Positions 5,185 to 5,679 of a stretch of 5,679 nucleotides of DNA are shown here, piece after piece. Source of the stretch: Olsenella sp. (GTDB lineage Bacteria; Actinomycetota; Coriobacteriia; Coriobacteriales; Atopobiaceae); NCBI GenBank assembly GCA_015062715.1, contig SUUD01000142.1:1-5679 (forward strand), written 5' to 3'. The notes under the pieces were generated by a model that saw only the letters and a list, made by a program, of their open reading frames with translations, had not been told where the DNA came from and made no database searches. Positions within the stretch are counted from its first letter, which is position 1, and each line of letters opens with the position of its first letter. The position numbers and the translations under genes are program-made.

Positions 5185-5679
5185 CTACAGCACGAGGATG
5201 CCCAGGTGCTCGAGCAGCACCTTGGTGCCGATGAGGATGAGGATGACGCCACCCGCGACCTGCGACGGCTTCTGGTAGCGCATGCCAAACTGGTTGCCGA
5301 TGAGCACACCCACGATGCTGAGGGAAAACGTGACGATGCCGATGAGGGAGATGCTCGTAACGATGTTCACCGAGAGCGACGCGAAGGCGATGCCCACCGT
5401 GAGGGCATCGATGGAGGTCGCGATGGCGAGCATGAGCAGTTCGCGCAGGTCGACGTCATCGGGCGTGGCCTCCTCCCCCACGTCTTCGGACAGGGCCTCG
5501 CGAATCATGTTGCCACCGATGAGGCCCAGCAGGCAGAAGGCGATCCAGTGGTCGATGGGGGCGATGAGCCAGAGGAACTGGCTGCCCAGCACCCAGCCGA
5601 GGAGCGGCATCCCCGCCTGGAAGCCGCCAAAGGCGACCGCCAGCGCAAGCGTGACCCGCCAGTTGACCTGGCGCATGCC
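5185..5679 (-). CDS. mntP: MntP-type manganese efflux pump (N-terminus beyond the window)
   Basis: 164 residues are visible, and the frame stays open to the window edge. Family members are about 185-190 residues, so roughly 25 N-terminal residues, including the first helix with its conserved aspartate, are missing. MntP exports Mn2+ across the inner membrane. Matching signatures, counted from the Met codon at 5676, are GGFQAGMPLLGW (17-28), DHWIAFCLLGLIGGNMI (42-58), LAIATSIDALTVGIAFA (83-99, with the conserved membrane Asp90), a GIVTFSLSIVGVLIG helix (113-127) and a final GGVILILIGTKVLLEHLG helix (142-159). A charged loop rich in Asp and Glu (about 63-79) separates the two halves. The Met at 5676 is not the true start, because it falls after the first helix of the family. 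Any Mn-responsive leader such as a yybP-ykoY riboswitch would lie outside the window. Confidence 0.9.
   Translation of the reverse strand, partial: GMRQVNWRVTLALAVAFGGFQAGMPLLGWVLGSQFLWLIAPIDHWIAFCLLGLIGGNMIREALSEDVGEEATPDDVDLRELLMLAIATSIDALTVGIAFASLSVNIVTSISLIGIVTFSLSIVGVLIGNQFGMRYQKPSQVAGGVILILIGTKVLLEHLGILVL

Overview
The window is a G+C-rich stretch of bacterial chromosome. It carries five recognisable protein genes, a 19-codon tail of a sixth, and one 163-base inverted-repeat element that looks like a miniature mobile element. The base composition and the flavour of the proteins fit Actinomycetota, most likely an anaerobic Coriobacteriia such as an Olsenella/Atopobium relative. That placement is inference; no rRNA or lineage marker is present.

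Positions 1-762 hold the end of an upstream gene, then a YczE/YitT-type membrane protein (70-750). The stop codon of the latter sits inside a perfect 9-bp hairpin that probably ends the transcript. Positions 751-1030 are a non-coding leader rich in short repeats and hairpins. It precedes trkA (1031-2389) and trkH (2396-3847), a two-gene operon for the Trk potassium uptake system. TrkH is the membrane channel with four selectivity-filter loops. TrkA is the cytoplasmic gating ring subunit with two nucleotide-binding RCK units.

A perfect TATAAT box and a strong ribosome binding site introduce a small CPYC glutaredoxin-like protein (3929-4249). The 392 bases after it (4250-4641) carry no gene. 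They contain weak hairpins and the inverted-repeat element at 4431-4593, with 34-base arms of which 33 match and a 95-base centre. The element lies between convergent genes and is visibly poorer in G+C than its surroundings.

On the minus strand lie a dCMP deaminase (5124 down to 4642) with its own likely promoter, and the C-terminal part of an MntP-type manganese exporter (5679 down to 5185) that runs off the window.

The genes are ordinary housekeeping and ion-homeostasis functions: K+ uptake, Mn2+ efflux, thiol redox and dTTP precursor supply. I see no defence system, CRISPR array or biosynthetic cluster. The two items most worth a second look are the inverted-repeat element and the structured trkA leader.
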